Below are positions 34,673 through 42,482 of a DNA stretch of 64,000 nt, one piece after another. This DNA is from Aquipuribacter sp. SD81 (lineage in GTDB: Bacteria > Actinomycetota > Actinomycetes > Actinomycetales > JBBAYJ01), in contig NZ_JBBAYJ010000022.1 of the NCBI RefSeq assembly GCF_037153975.1, positions 1 to 64,000 on the forward strand. Reading direction: 5' to 3'. The position numbers and the translations under genes were made by a program. Position 1 is the first letter of the stretch. The number at the start of each line of letters is the position of its first letter. The notes beneath the pieces were generated by a model. The model worked only from the letters and a program-made list of their open reading frames with translations, did no database searches and was not told the origin of the DNA.

Positions 34673-35885
34673 CCCCGGCGGCCCCCGGTGCCGGCGGCAG
34701 CGACCCGGGCCGGTCCTCGCCGGACCCGGCCGCGGCCCTCGCCTCGGCCACGGTGGCCGCGACCTCCTCGTCGGTCGGGGCGCGGTCGGCCAGCAGCCAC
34801 GTCACCCAGCGGTGGCGGGGGTCGGCGGGCGACAGCAGGACCGCGCGGGTCAGCAGCGTCGCCGGGATCGCGAGCAGGGCGCCGAGCGGCCCGAGGACGA
34901 AGCCCCACACGACGAGCGACAGGAACGCCAGCGTGATGCTGATGCCGACCGCGTCGCCGACGAACTTCGGCTTGACGAAGTTGTCGATGACGTTGTTGAC
35001 GACGAGGAACCCGACGACGACCCACAGCGCCTCGACGGGACCGCCGTCCAGCAGGGCGATGACCGCGGGCGGGACGATGCCGACGATGAGCCCGACGGTC
35101 GGCACGAAGCTCGCGAGGAAGACGAGCAGCCCCCACAGCAGCGGCAGCGGCACCCCGAGGACGACGAGCAGGACGACGTCGAGGGCCGCGACGACGGCAC
35201 CGAAGACGGCCGTGACGACGAGGTACTGCCGCGTGCCGTACGTGAACGAGTGCAGCGCCTCGGCCGCCCGCGGGCGCAGGGCCGCGACCGCGCGCATCCG
35301 GTCGTCGGCGCCGCCGGCGTCGATGAGGAGGAAGAACAGCAGCAGGAGGACGAAGAACAGGTTGCTCACGACCGAGAAGCCGGTCAGCGCGACGTCGAGG
35401 GCGAGGTCGAAGATCCGGTTGAGGTCGAAGCCGCCGACGAAGGCGTCGATCTGCTCCTGGTCGACGCCGACCTCTCGCAGGAGGTTCTCGGCGTCCTGCA
35501 CGAGCTGGTTGAGCTCGGCCTGGTAGCGCCCGGCCTGGTCGGCGAAGCGGAGCACCGACAGCGTGAGCGCGCCCGCGAAGGCGGTGAGGAAGGCGTAGGT
35601 CACGACGAGCGTGACGACGAGGGCGAGCCACCCGGGCACCCGGGCTCGCAGCCACGCCTGCACGGGGTGCACGGCGATGGCGATGACCAGGGCGAGCAGG
35701 ACCGGCGCGACGACGGACTGCGCGGTCCGCAGCCCGCCGAGCACGACGAGCGCCGCGGCCAGTCCGAGGAGGGTGACGACGGGCGGCGGCAGCAGCGGCC
35801 CGGGTGGCAGCGACGCGGCGGCGGGGGTCGGGTCCGTGTCGCGCCGGCCTCCGCCGAGGAGCCGGCCGAGCGGGCCGCCGGCCAT
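34629..35885 (-). CDS. AI-2E family transporter (PerM-like)
   Basis: A 418-residue inner-membrane protein of the AI-2E transporter/PerM superfamily, named for autoinducer-2 export in E. coli but also covering Na+/H+ antiporters. It has about eight hydrophobic helices; the conserved section includes SVVAPVLLALVIAIAVHPV near the N-terminus and FVPTVGLIVGIVPPAVIALL and NNVIDNFVKPKFVGDAVGISI near 270-320. The tail is charged. ATG 35885 shares one base with the TGA of the upstream DUF308 gene, so they form an operon. The true substrate is unknown. Confidence 0.88.
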   Translation of the reverse strand: MAGGPLGRLLGGGRRDTDPTPAAASLPPGPLLPPPVVTLLGLAAALVVLGGLRTAQSVVAPVLLALVIAIAVHPVQAWLRARVPGWLALVVTLVVTYAFLTAFAGALTLSVLRFADQAGRYQAELNQLVQDAENLLREVGVDQEQIDAFVGGFDLNRIFDLALDVALTGFSVVSNLFFVLLLLFFLLIDAGGADDRMRAVAALRPRAAEALHSFTYGTRQYLVVTAVFGAVVAALDVVLLVVLGVPLPLLWGLLVFLASFVPTVGLIVGIVPPAVIALLDGGPVEALWVVVGFLVVNNVIDNFVKPKFVGDAVGISITLAFLSLVVWGFVLGPLGALLAIPATLLTRAVLLSPADPRHRWVTWLLADRAPTDEEVAATVAEARAAAGSGEDRPGSLPPAPGAAGVRGRARRSARSRRA

Positions 35886-36592
35886 CAGATGACCTCACCG
35901 GGGATGACGCGGGGTCCGTCGTCCGGACCGTCGTCCGGGCCGCCCCCTCGCAGCCGGTCGCGTCCGGCGCCGTCGGTGCGCATGCGCGCGACGAGGGCGT
36001 CGGCGCGGCGCACCAGGGCGCGCACGAGCCCGGCCGCGGCCAGCTGCAGCAGCCCGAGACCCACCAGGACGACCCCGACGAGCACCGCGAGCACCGCGAG
36101 CCCGACGTCGGGCACGAGGAGGAAGAACAGCCCGACGAGCACGTGCACGACGCCGAGCCCGCCCGTCGCGGCGCGCCCGACCCCGCGGGGGCCCGTCCCG
36201 GCCGTCACGAGGTCGGCCACCCCGGTGACGAGGAACGCGGCGCCGACGACGATCCCGACGACCGTGACGGCGCTCCACGCGCCGGCGACGCCCGCGAGAC
36301 CGGCCACGCACAGCCCCGCGCCGAGGGCGCCCTGCACGGCCCGGCGCGCCGGCGGCCAGCCGCGCACCCCGACCGCCAGCGCGATGCGGGACAGGCCGAT
36401 CCCGAGCAGCAGCAGGCTGAGCACGACCCCGAGGACCGTCAGCGACGTGCCGGGGGACAGGACGCTCACCAGCCCGAGCACGACGCACAGGGCCCCGGAC
36501 GCCGCCAGCCACACCCACGTGAGCACGCCCTGCCGGCGCGCGCGGGCCACGGGGTCCGCCGGCTGCGCTCCGGACCGGTCCGAGGTCGCCAT
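35885..36592 (-). CDS. DUF308 (HdeD-like) membrane protein
   Basis: A 235-residue protein made of about six hydrophobic helices arranged as repeated pairs, the pattern of the DUF308/HdeD family. The segments GALCVVLGLVSVLSPGTSL, GIGLSRIALAV, and AAFLVTGVADLVTAG are typical. The cytosolic tail (after about 200) is rich in Gly, Asp and Arg. TACGGT ends 6 bases before ATG 36592. It is co-transcribed with the AI-2E family gene. Some HdeD relatives help in acid resistance, but no such link is visible here. Confidence 0.8.
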   Translation of the reverse strand: MATSDRSGAQPADPVARARRQGVLTWVWLAASGALCVVLGLVSVLSPGTSLTVLGVVLSLLLLGIGLSRIALAVGVRGWPPARRAVQGALGAGLCVAGLAGVAGAWSAVTVVGIVVGAAFLVTGVADLVTAGTGPRGVGRAATGGLGVVHVLVGLFFLLVPDVGLAVLAVLVGVVLVGLGLLQLAAAGLVRALVRRADALVARMRTDGAGRDRLRGGGPDDGPDDGPRVIPGEVI

Positions 36593-36598
36593 GACGGC

Positions 36599-36604
36599 AC
36601 CGTA
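36599..36604 (-). promoter_or_regulatory. -10 box (TACGGT), leaderless DUF308 gene
   Basis: TACGGT on the minus strand ends 6 bases before ATG 36592. Confidence 0.55.
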
Positions 36605-36648
36605 TCGGTGCGGACGCCCGGCGTGGCCGCTCTGCGAGGCGGCGGAAG

Positions 36649-36721
<73 letters not shown>

Positions 36722-36781
36722 GGGGCAACGGTAGCAGCGGCGGGCGGCGCAGCAGAAATCGCGCGGGCGTGCGGACGCGCG

Positions 36782-37024
36782 TCAGGACGGCTCGGGACGG
36801 TCCCACCACTCCTCTCCGGGCAGCCCCTCCTCGACGAGGACCTCGGCCGATGTCGGGGCGTCGACGAGGTCGACGAGCAGCGTGAGCGGCACGTGCTCGG
36901 CGAGCAGCCCCATCACGGCCTCGTCGACGGCACCGTCGACGGCGTCGTGGCCGGCGCCGTCGCCCGCCACCGGGCCGTCGGCCACCGGTCCGGTCGCCGC
37001 GGTCGTGTCCCCCGGGTACGTCAT
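36782..37024 (-). CDS. Small acidic conserved protein
   Basis: An 80-residue acidic protein. The first 35 residues are low-complexity Gly/Ala/Asp/Val. The C-terminal half, VMGLLAEHVPLTLLVDLVDAPTSAEVLVEEGLPGEEWW, looks like a short helical unit and resembles small actinobacterial proteins with an EHVPL-(S/T)-LL core. It has a very strong Shine-Dalgarno (GGAGGAGGAG just upstream of ATG 37024), in contrast to the leaderless neighbours, which supports real translation. It lies behind tRNA-Lys. Function unknown. Confidence 0.7.
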   Translation of the reverse strand: MTYPGDTTAATGPVADGPVAGDGAGHDAVDGAVDEAVMGLLAEHVPLTLLVDLVDAPTSAEVLVEEGLPGEEWWDRPEPS

Positions 37025-37272
37025 CGCTCCTCCTCCAGAACGGGACCGCGCACGCGGTCCACCCTCGAGGAGTCGTCGCGCCGGCTCCCGGCCTTGACCT
37101 GGTAGGACCCGGTTCGCCCGCTCGCCGGAGCGCCTGCCGTCGCGCGTGCGCGCGCGGTGCCCGCGGCGGGGGAACCGGGTGACGGGACGGACCCGAGGGG
37201 GTGAGCGGGGGAACGGCGGGTGCCCGTGGCGCCGACGCGCGTCGGGCGCGCACCGGCACCAGGCTGTGCGCT

Positions 37273-40017
37273 GTGAGCACCACGAAGGAGCAGCCGGGGT
37301 CGCGGTCGGGTGGGGCGGGCCCGGGTGGGGACCCCGGCTGGCACGCGCGGGAGGCGGACGACGTCGCGGCCGCGCTCGGGGTCGAGGTGTCGGAGGGCCT
37401 CGGCGACGACGAGGTGCGGCGCCGCCTCGACGAGCACGGCCGCAACGTCGTGCAGGAGGCCGAGCAGACGCCGTGGTGGCGGTTGCTCCTGGCGCAGTTC
37501 GCCGACCCGCTCGTCGTCATCCTGCTCGTCGCGGCCGTCGTCGCCGGCGCGGTCGGCGACCTCAAGGACCCGATCGTCATCGGGGTCGTGCTCCTGCTGA
37601 ACGCGGGCATCGGCTTCTACCAGGAGAACCAGGCGCAGCACTCGATGTCGGCGCTGCAGTCGATGCTCACGTTCTCCGCCCGGGTGCGCCGCGGCGGACG
37701 GGTGAGCGACGTGGAGGGGTCCGAGCTCGTCCCCGGCGACGTCGTCGTGCTGCGGGGCGGGGACCGGGTGCCGGCCGACGGCCGCCTCGTGCGCGCGAAG
37801 GGCGTGCAGGTCGAGGAGTCCGCGCTCACCGGCGAGGCCGCCGCGGTCGACAAGACCCTCGACGTCGTCGACGCCGACGCGCCGCTCGCCGAGCGCCACA
37901 ACCGCCTGTTCATGAACACGACCGTCGCGCGCGGCGAGGCGGAGATGGTCGTCACCGAGACGGGCATGGCCACCGAGGTCGGCCGGATCGCGGAGCGGCT
38001 GCGCGAGGAGGACGACGACACCACGCCGCTGCAGCGGCAGCTGCGCGGCCTCACGGTCCGCCTCGCGGTCGTGGCCGGGGTCGCGTGCGCGCTCGTCTTC
38101 GCCCTCGGCCTGCTCCAGGGCGACGCGTTCGCCGACGTCCTGCTCGACGCCGTCGCGCTCGCGGTCGCCGCGGTGCCGGAGGGCCTGCCCGCCGTCGTCA
38201 CCGTCACGCTCGCGGTCGGCATGAACCAGATGGCGAAGCGCAACGCGATCGTCAAGCGGCTCGTGAGCGTGGAGACGCTCGGGTCCACGACCGTCATCTG
38301 CACCGACAAGACGGGCACCCTCACCCTCAACGAGATGACGGCCCGGGAGGTCGTGAGCCACGGCCGCACGTGGGAGGTGTCGGGGGAGGGCTACGACCCC
38401 GAGGGCCGCATCGGCGACGACGGCGAGGACTTCCCCACGCCGCGCGACGTGTTCCTGCCCGTCGTGCTGTGCAGCGACGCCGAGGTGCACGACGGCGAGC
38501 TCAAGGGCGAGCCGACCGAGGGCGCGCTGCTCGTGGTCGGCCTGAAGGCCGGGGTCGACGCCGACGAGGTGCGGGAGGCGTACCCGCGCGTCGCCACGGT
38601 CCCCTTCGACTCCGCGCGCAAGTACATGGCGACGTTCCACGTGCTGACCGGCGAGGACAGTAGCCGCGACGGGGAGGACGAGCCTGTCGTCCTCGTCAAG
38701 GGCGCCCCGGACGTCGTGCTCCCCATGTGCGCCACCTGGTGGGGCGCCGACGGCAAGGAGGACCTCGACGACGAGCGCCGCGAGCAGGTGCGCGAGGCCG
38801 TGCAGGCGCTGTCGGAGCAGGGCCGCCGGGTGCTCGCGGTCGCGAGCCGCGCGATGGACGCCCCCGCCGACGCGGACGCCGACGAGGACGCCCTCGCCGA
38901 GGAGCACGTCCACGACCTGCACCTGCAGGCCGTCGTCGGCATCGTCGACCCGGCCCGGCCCGAGGCGGCCGAGGCGATCTCGACGTGCACGCACGCGGGC
39001 ATCACGGTCAAGATGATCACGGGCGACCACAAGGTGACGGCGTCCGCCATCGCCGCCGACCTCGGCATCGCGACCGAGGCGGCCGAGGGCAGGGAGCTCG
39101 ACGGCGTCGAGGGCGCCGAGCTCGACGACCTCGTGCAGCGCACCGGCGTCTTCGCGCGCGTGAGCCCCGACCACAAGGTGCGGATCGTCGAGGCGCTGCG
39201 CGAGCGCGGCGAGGTCGTCGCCATGACCGGTGACGGCGTCAACGACGCCGCCGCCCTCAAGGCCGCGCACATCGGCGTGGCGATGGGCCGCAGCGGCACG
39301 GACGTCGCCAAGGAGGCGGGCGAGGTCGTCCTCACCGACGACAACTTCGCCACGATCGTCAACGCGGTCGAGCGCGGTCGGGCCATCTACGACAACATCG
39401 TCAAGTTCGTCCGGTTCCAGCTGTCGACGAACATCGGGGCGATCCTCGCCATCGTCGTCGCGCGCGCGGCCACGCTGCCGACACCCTTCTCGCCCGTCCA
39501 GATCCTCTGGGTCAACATCATCATGGACGGCCCGCCCGCCCTCGCCCTCGGCGTCGACCCGCCCGACCCGGACGTGATGGAACGGAGGCCCCGCGACCCG
39601 GACGCGCACGTCCTCGACCTCAGGCGGCTGCTCGTGCTCGCCCTCATCGGCGCGACCATGGCCGCCGGCACGCTCGCCATGTTCCTGTACGGCGAGCTCG
39701 TGATCGGCGACGAGGCGGTCGCGACGACGATGGCGTTCAGCACCTTCGTGCTGTTCCAGGTGGTCAACGCGTTCAACGCGCGCAGCGAGACCGCGACGGC
39801 GTTCCGGCGGCACAGCCTCGCGAACGGGCGGCTGCTGGTCGCGCTCGCGGCGGTGCTCGTGCTGCAGGTGCTCGTGGTCCACGTGCCCGTCGCGCAGCCG
39901 GTGTTCGACACCACGGCGCTCACGCTCACCGAGTGGCTCATGTGCGCGGGCGTCGCCACGTCGGTGCTGCTCGTCGAGGAGGTGCGCAAGGCGGTCGTCC
40001 GGGCGAGGCGGCGGTGA
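37273..40017 (+). CDS. P-type cation-transporting ATPase (P2 type)
   Basis: A 914-residue P-type ATPase. It has TGEAA (187-191) in the actuator domain, the phosphorylated Asp345 in CTDKTGTL, the ion-binding motif VPEGLPAVV (301-309), hinge motif MTGDGVNDAAAL and ten hydrophobic segments including ILWVNIIMDGPPALALG. The PEGLP motif and absence of heavy-metal CPC point to the Ca2+/Na+/Mg2+ (P2) group rather than a copper pump. GTG 37273 follows CAGGCT by 7 bases; a GTG 72 bases upstream is less likely. The 248-base gap before it holds nothing I can recognise. Confidence 0.92.
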   Translation: MSTTKEQPGSRSGGAGPGGDPGWHAREADDVAAALGVEVSEGLGDDEVRRRLDEHGRNVVQEAEQTPWWRLLLAQFADPLVVILLVAAVVAGAVGDLKDPIVIGVVLLLNAGIGFYQENQAQHSMSALQSMLTFSARVRRGGRVSDVEGSELVPGDVVVLRGGDRVPADGRLVRAKGVQVEESALTGEAAAVDKTLDVVDADAPLAERHNRLFMNTTVARGEAEMVVTETGMATEVGRIAERLREEDDDTTPLQRQLRGLTVRLAVVAGVACALVFALGLLQGDAFADVLLDAVALAVAAVPEGLPAVVTVTLAVGMNQMAKRNAIVKRLVSVETLGSTTVICTDKTGTLTLNEMTAREVVSHGRTWEVSGEGYDPEGRIGDDGEDFPTPRDVFLPVVLCSDAEVHDGELKGEPTEGALLVVGLKAGVDADEVREAYPRVATVPFDSARKYMATFHVLTGEDSSRDGEDEPVVLVKGAPDVVLPMCATWWGADGKEDLDDERREQVREAVQALSEQGRRVLAVASRAMDAPADADADEDALAEEHVHDLHLQAVVGIVDPARPEAAEAISTCTHAGITVKMITGDHKVTASAIAADLGIATEAAEGRELDGVEGAELDDLVQRTGVFARVSPDHKVRIVEALRERGEVVAMTGDGVNDAAALKAAHIGVAMGRSGTDVAKEAGEVVLTDDNFATIVNAVERGRAIYDNIVKFVRFQLSTNIGAILAIVVARAATLPTPFSPVQILWVNIIMDGPPALALGVDPPDPDVMERRPRDPDAHVLDLRRLLVLALIGATMAAGTLAMFLYGELVIGDEAVATTMAFSTFVLFQVVNAFNARSETATAFRRHSLANGRLLVALAAVLVLQVLVVHVPVAQPVFDTTALTLTEWLMCAGVATSVLLVEEVRKAVVRARRR

Positions 40018-40021
40018 TCCG

Positions 40022-40927
40022 GTGACCAGGCGCGGGGCGGTGCTCTTCGCCGCCATGTCCCTCGTGTGGGGTGTGCCGTACCTCTTCACCGCTGTCGCGG
40101 TCGCCGAGCTCGGGCCCGTCCCGCTCGTCGCCGGCCGCCTCGCGCTGGGGGCCGCGGTGCTCGTGCCGCTCGCGCTGCACCGTGGCGCGCTGCGGGCGGC
40201 GTGGCGGCACCGGTGGGTGGTCGCGGCGTACGCGGCGGTCGAGATGGCGGTGCCGTGGTGGCTGCTGTCCGACGCGCAGCAGCGGGTGCCGAGCGCCTTC
40301 GCCGGGCTCGTCATCGCGACGGTGCCGCTGTGGGGTGCGGGGCTCGCGTGGGGCCTGCACCGGGAGCGGCTCGGCCTCGTGCGCGCCGTGGGACTGCTCG
40401 TCGGGCTCGCCGGGGTCGCGCTGCTGCTCGGGGTCGACCTCGCCGGGGGCGTCGACGCGCGCGCCGTCGGCCAGCTCCTCGCCGTGGCGCTGTGCTACGC
40501 GGTCGGACCGGTCCTCGTGGCACGCCGGCTGGGCGCCGTGCCGGCCCTCGGCGTCAACGCGCTCGCGCTCGCCCTGGCCGCCGCCGTCTACGTGCCGCTC
40601 GCCCTCGTGCGCCCGCCGGAGGCGCTGCCGTCGTGGCCGGCGCTCGGCTCCGTCGCGGTCCTCGGGCTCGTGTGCACCGCGTTGGCGTTCGTGCTGTTCT
40701 TCGGCCTCATCGCCGAGGTCGGCGCGGCCCGCGCGACCGTCATCACCTACGTGAACCCGGCCGTCGCGCTCCTGCTCGGGGTGGTGCTGCTGGGGGAGCG
40801 GGTGAGCGCCGGGATGGCCGTCGGCTTCCCGCTCGTGCTGATCGGCTCGGTGCTCGCGACCCGCTCGCACCCGCCGGTGGCGGAGGCCGCGCCCGTCCCG
40901 GAGGCGCCGGGTGGCGCCACCCGGTGA
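40022..40927 (+). CDS. EamA/DMT family transporter
   Basis: A 301-residue inner-membrane protein of the drug/metabolite transporter superfamily, with about ten hydrophobic helices in two homologous EamA halves (about 5-135 and 150-280). The second half ends in the typical ATVITYVNPAVALLLGVVLLGE segment. Such proteins usually export amino acids or small metabolites. It begins 4 bases after the ATPase stop, so the two are probably co-transcribed. The substrate cannot be told. Confidence 0.88.
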   Translation: MTRRGAVLFAAMSLVWGVPYLFTAVAVAELGPVPLVAGRLALGAAVLVPLALHRGALRAAWRHRWVVAAYAAVEMAVPWWLLSDAQQRVPSAFAGLVIATVPLWGAGLAWGLHRERLGLVRAVGLLVGLAGVALLLGVDLAGGVDARAVGQLLAVALCYAVGPVLVARRLGAVPALGVNALALALAAAVYVPLALVRPPEALPSWPALGSVAVLGLVCTALAFVLFFGLIAEVGAARATVITYVNPAVALLLGVVLLGERVSAGMAVGFPLVLIGSVLATRSHPPVAEAAPVPEAPGGATR

Positions 40928-40945
40928 CGGGCGCGGCCCCGTGCG

Positions 40946-41548
40946 TCAGCCGGCGAGGCGTCCGGCGAAGGTCGCGAGCCGACGGCCCTGGTAGCGGGCG
41001 GCGGCGAGGACGGTCTCGGGGACCGGGTCGCCGTTCATGCCGGTGCCCCAGCTCGTGCCGTAGGGGTTGCCACCCGCGGCGAAGACGGCGTCGTCGGTGT
41101 AGCCGGGCGGCACGATGATGCCGCCGAAGTGCATGACGATGTTGTAGAGCGAGTGGATCGTGCCCTCGTTGCCGCCGTGCGTGTTCGCGGCGCTCGTGAA
41201 GGCGGTGTACGCCTTGTCGGCGAGCTCGCCGCGGCCCCACTCCCCGCCGAGGGAGTCGATGAAGGCCTTGAGCTGCGCCGCGACCGCGCCGTACCGGGTC
41301 GGCGACCCGAAGGCGATGCCGTGGCTGGACACGATGTCGTCGGCGCTCACCTCGGTGAGGCCCGGACGGACGTCGTCGACGAAGGCCTTCCACGCGGGGT
41401 TGGAGGACAGGACCTCGTAGGGCACGGTCTCCGGCGCGATGCGCAGACGCACGTCCGCGCCGGCGTCCTCCGCGCCCTGGGCGACCGCCTGGGCGATCGC
41501 GTGCTGCGTGCCGGTCGAGCTGTAGTAGACGACGGCGACCTGGGTCAT
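40946..41548 (-). CDS. wrbA: NAD(P)H:quinone oxidoreductase, WrbA type
   Basis: A flavodoxin-fold FMN enzyme (200 residues) that reduces quinones by two electrons. VVYYSSTGTQHAIAQAVAQGA (5-25) is the FMN phosphate-binding loop, FGSPTRYGAVAAQLKAFIDS (about 84-103) the WrbA signature, and THGGNEGTIHSLYNIVMHFGGIIVPPGY (about 125-152) the quinone-site region. ATG 41548 was chosen for the AGGAAGG upstream. It is a single gene on the minus strand, divergent from the hydrolase at 41666. Confidence 0.92.
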   Translation of the reverse strand: MTQVAVVYYSSTGTQHAIAQAVAQGAEDAGADVRLRIAPETVPYEVLSSNPAWKAFVDDVRPGLTEVSADDIVSSHGIAFGSPTRYGAVAAQLKAFIDSLGGEWGRGELADKAYTAFTSAANTHGGNEGTIHSLYNIVMHFGGIIVPPGYTDDAVFAAGGNPYGTSWGTGMNGDPVPETVLAAARYQGRRLATFAGRLAG

Positions 41549-41665
41549 GCGTGCTGCCTTCCTCCTCGGGTGCATCGGTCACCGCCAGGGGACCCCACGG
41601 TGGTTGACGGCGCAACCGGAGGGGCGGAGGGGTTGACGCCGCCCCGGGTGGGAGACGGTGGGTGC

Positions 41666-42445
41666 GTGAGCAGGCGCCCGGTGTGGACCGTGACGGAGGT
41701 GACGTCGGCCGCCGGGACCCGGGTCGTCGCCGGGGTGACCGGCGCGCCTGGACGCCCGTCCGTCGTGCTCGTTCACGGCCACTCGAGCTCGCACCGCTAC
41801 CTCGCGCGGCTGGCCGGGGCGCTGCGCGCCGACGCGCGCGTGGCGGCGCCGGACCTGCCCGGCTTCGGTGCCACGCCGGCCGACGGCCGCGTGCTGGCGG
41901 TCCCCGACCTGGCCGACGCCCTCGCCGACTGGCTGCTCGCCACCGGGCGCGAGGGCAGCGTGCTGCTCGGCCACTCGATCGGCTGCCAGGTCGTGCTGGA
42001 CCTCGCGGCCCGCAGGCCGTCGCTCGTCGGCCCGCTCGTGCTCGTGGCGCCCACGGTCGACCCCGCGAACCGCAGCTGGCCGCGGCAGGCGGCCCGCCTC
42101 GCGCTCGACCTGGTCCGCGAGGCGCGCGGCCTGCGGTCGGTGCAGGTGGTCGACGCGCTGCGGACCGGTCCGCGCCGCTTCGTCCGGACGTTCTCCTCCG
42201 CGCTGGACCACGACGTCGAGGACCTCCTGCCGCACGTCGCGGTGCCCGCCGTGGTGGTACGGGGGCAGCACGACCCCCTGGTCCCGGGGGGCTGGGCCCG
42301 TCGGGTCGTCGACGGCCTGCCCGACGCGAGGCTCGTCGAGCTCGACGGGCCGCACGCCGTCCAGTGGTCGCGCCCGGACGCCGTGGCACGGGTCGTCCGG
42401 GACGTGCTCGCCGCCCGCGCGCGGGAGGCCCCCGTCGCCGGCTGA
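41666..42445 (+). CDS. Alpha/beta-fold hydrolase
   Basis: A 259-residue serine hydrolase. The oxyanion loop is VLVHGHSSSHRYLARL (35-50), the nucleophile Ser104 is in LLGHSIGCQV, and the acid and histidine are in VVRGQHDPLVP and LDGPHAVQW near the C-terminus. No signal peptide is present, so it acts in the cytosol. The type resembles esterases and C-C bond hydrolases, but no pathway gene is adjacent. GTG 41666 is read as start (GACGGT ends 6 bases before). It converges on a minus-strand gene across a hairpin. Confidence 0.85.
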   Translation: MSRRPVWTVTEVTSAAGTRVVAGVTGAPGRPSVVLVHGHSSSHRYLARLAGALRADARVAAPDLPGFGATPADGRVLAVPDLADALADWLLATGREGSVLLGHSIGCQVVLDLAARRPSLVGPLVLVAPTVDPANRSWPRQAARLALDLVREARGLRSVQVVDALRTGPRRFVRTFSSALDHDVEDLLPHVAVPAVVVRGQHDPLVPGGWARRVVDGLPDARLVELDGPHAVQWSRPDAVARVVRDVLAARAREAPVAG

Positions 42446-42448
42446 TGG

Positions 42449-42482
42449 GCGCTGAGCCGGACGGGAGCGTGCCGGTCAGCGC
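42449..42482. terminator. Bidirectional terminator hairpin
   Basis: GCGCTGA (42449-42455) pairs with TCAGCGC (42476-42482), and CCGG with CCGG inside after one bulged G. It lies between two converging genes and covers the stop codon of the minus-strand one. Confidence 0.5.

Noticed and set aside
37021-40314. A 1097-codon open frame on the minus strand across the P-type ATPase gene
   Set aside because: It is antisense to a complete ATPase with all motifs, and its product is an Arg/Asp/Val/Leu-biased chain without domains, as expected from the reverse of GC-rich codons.
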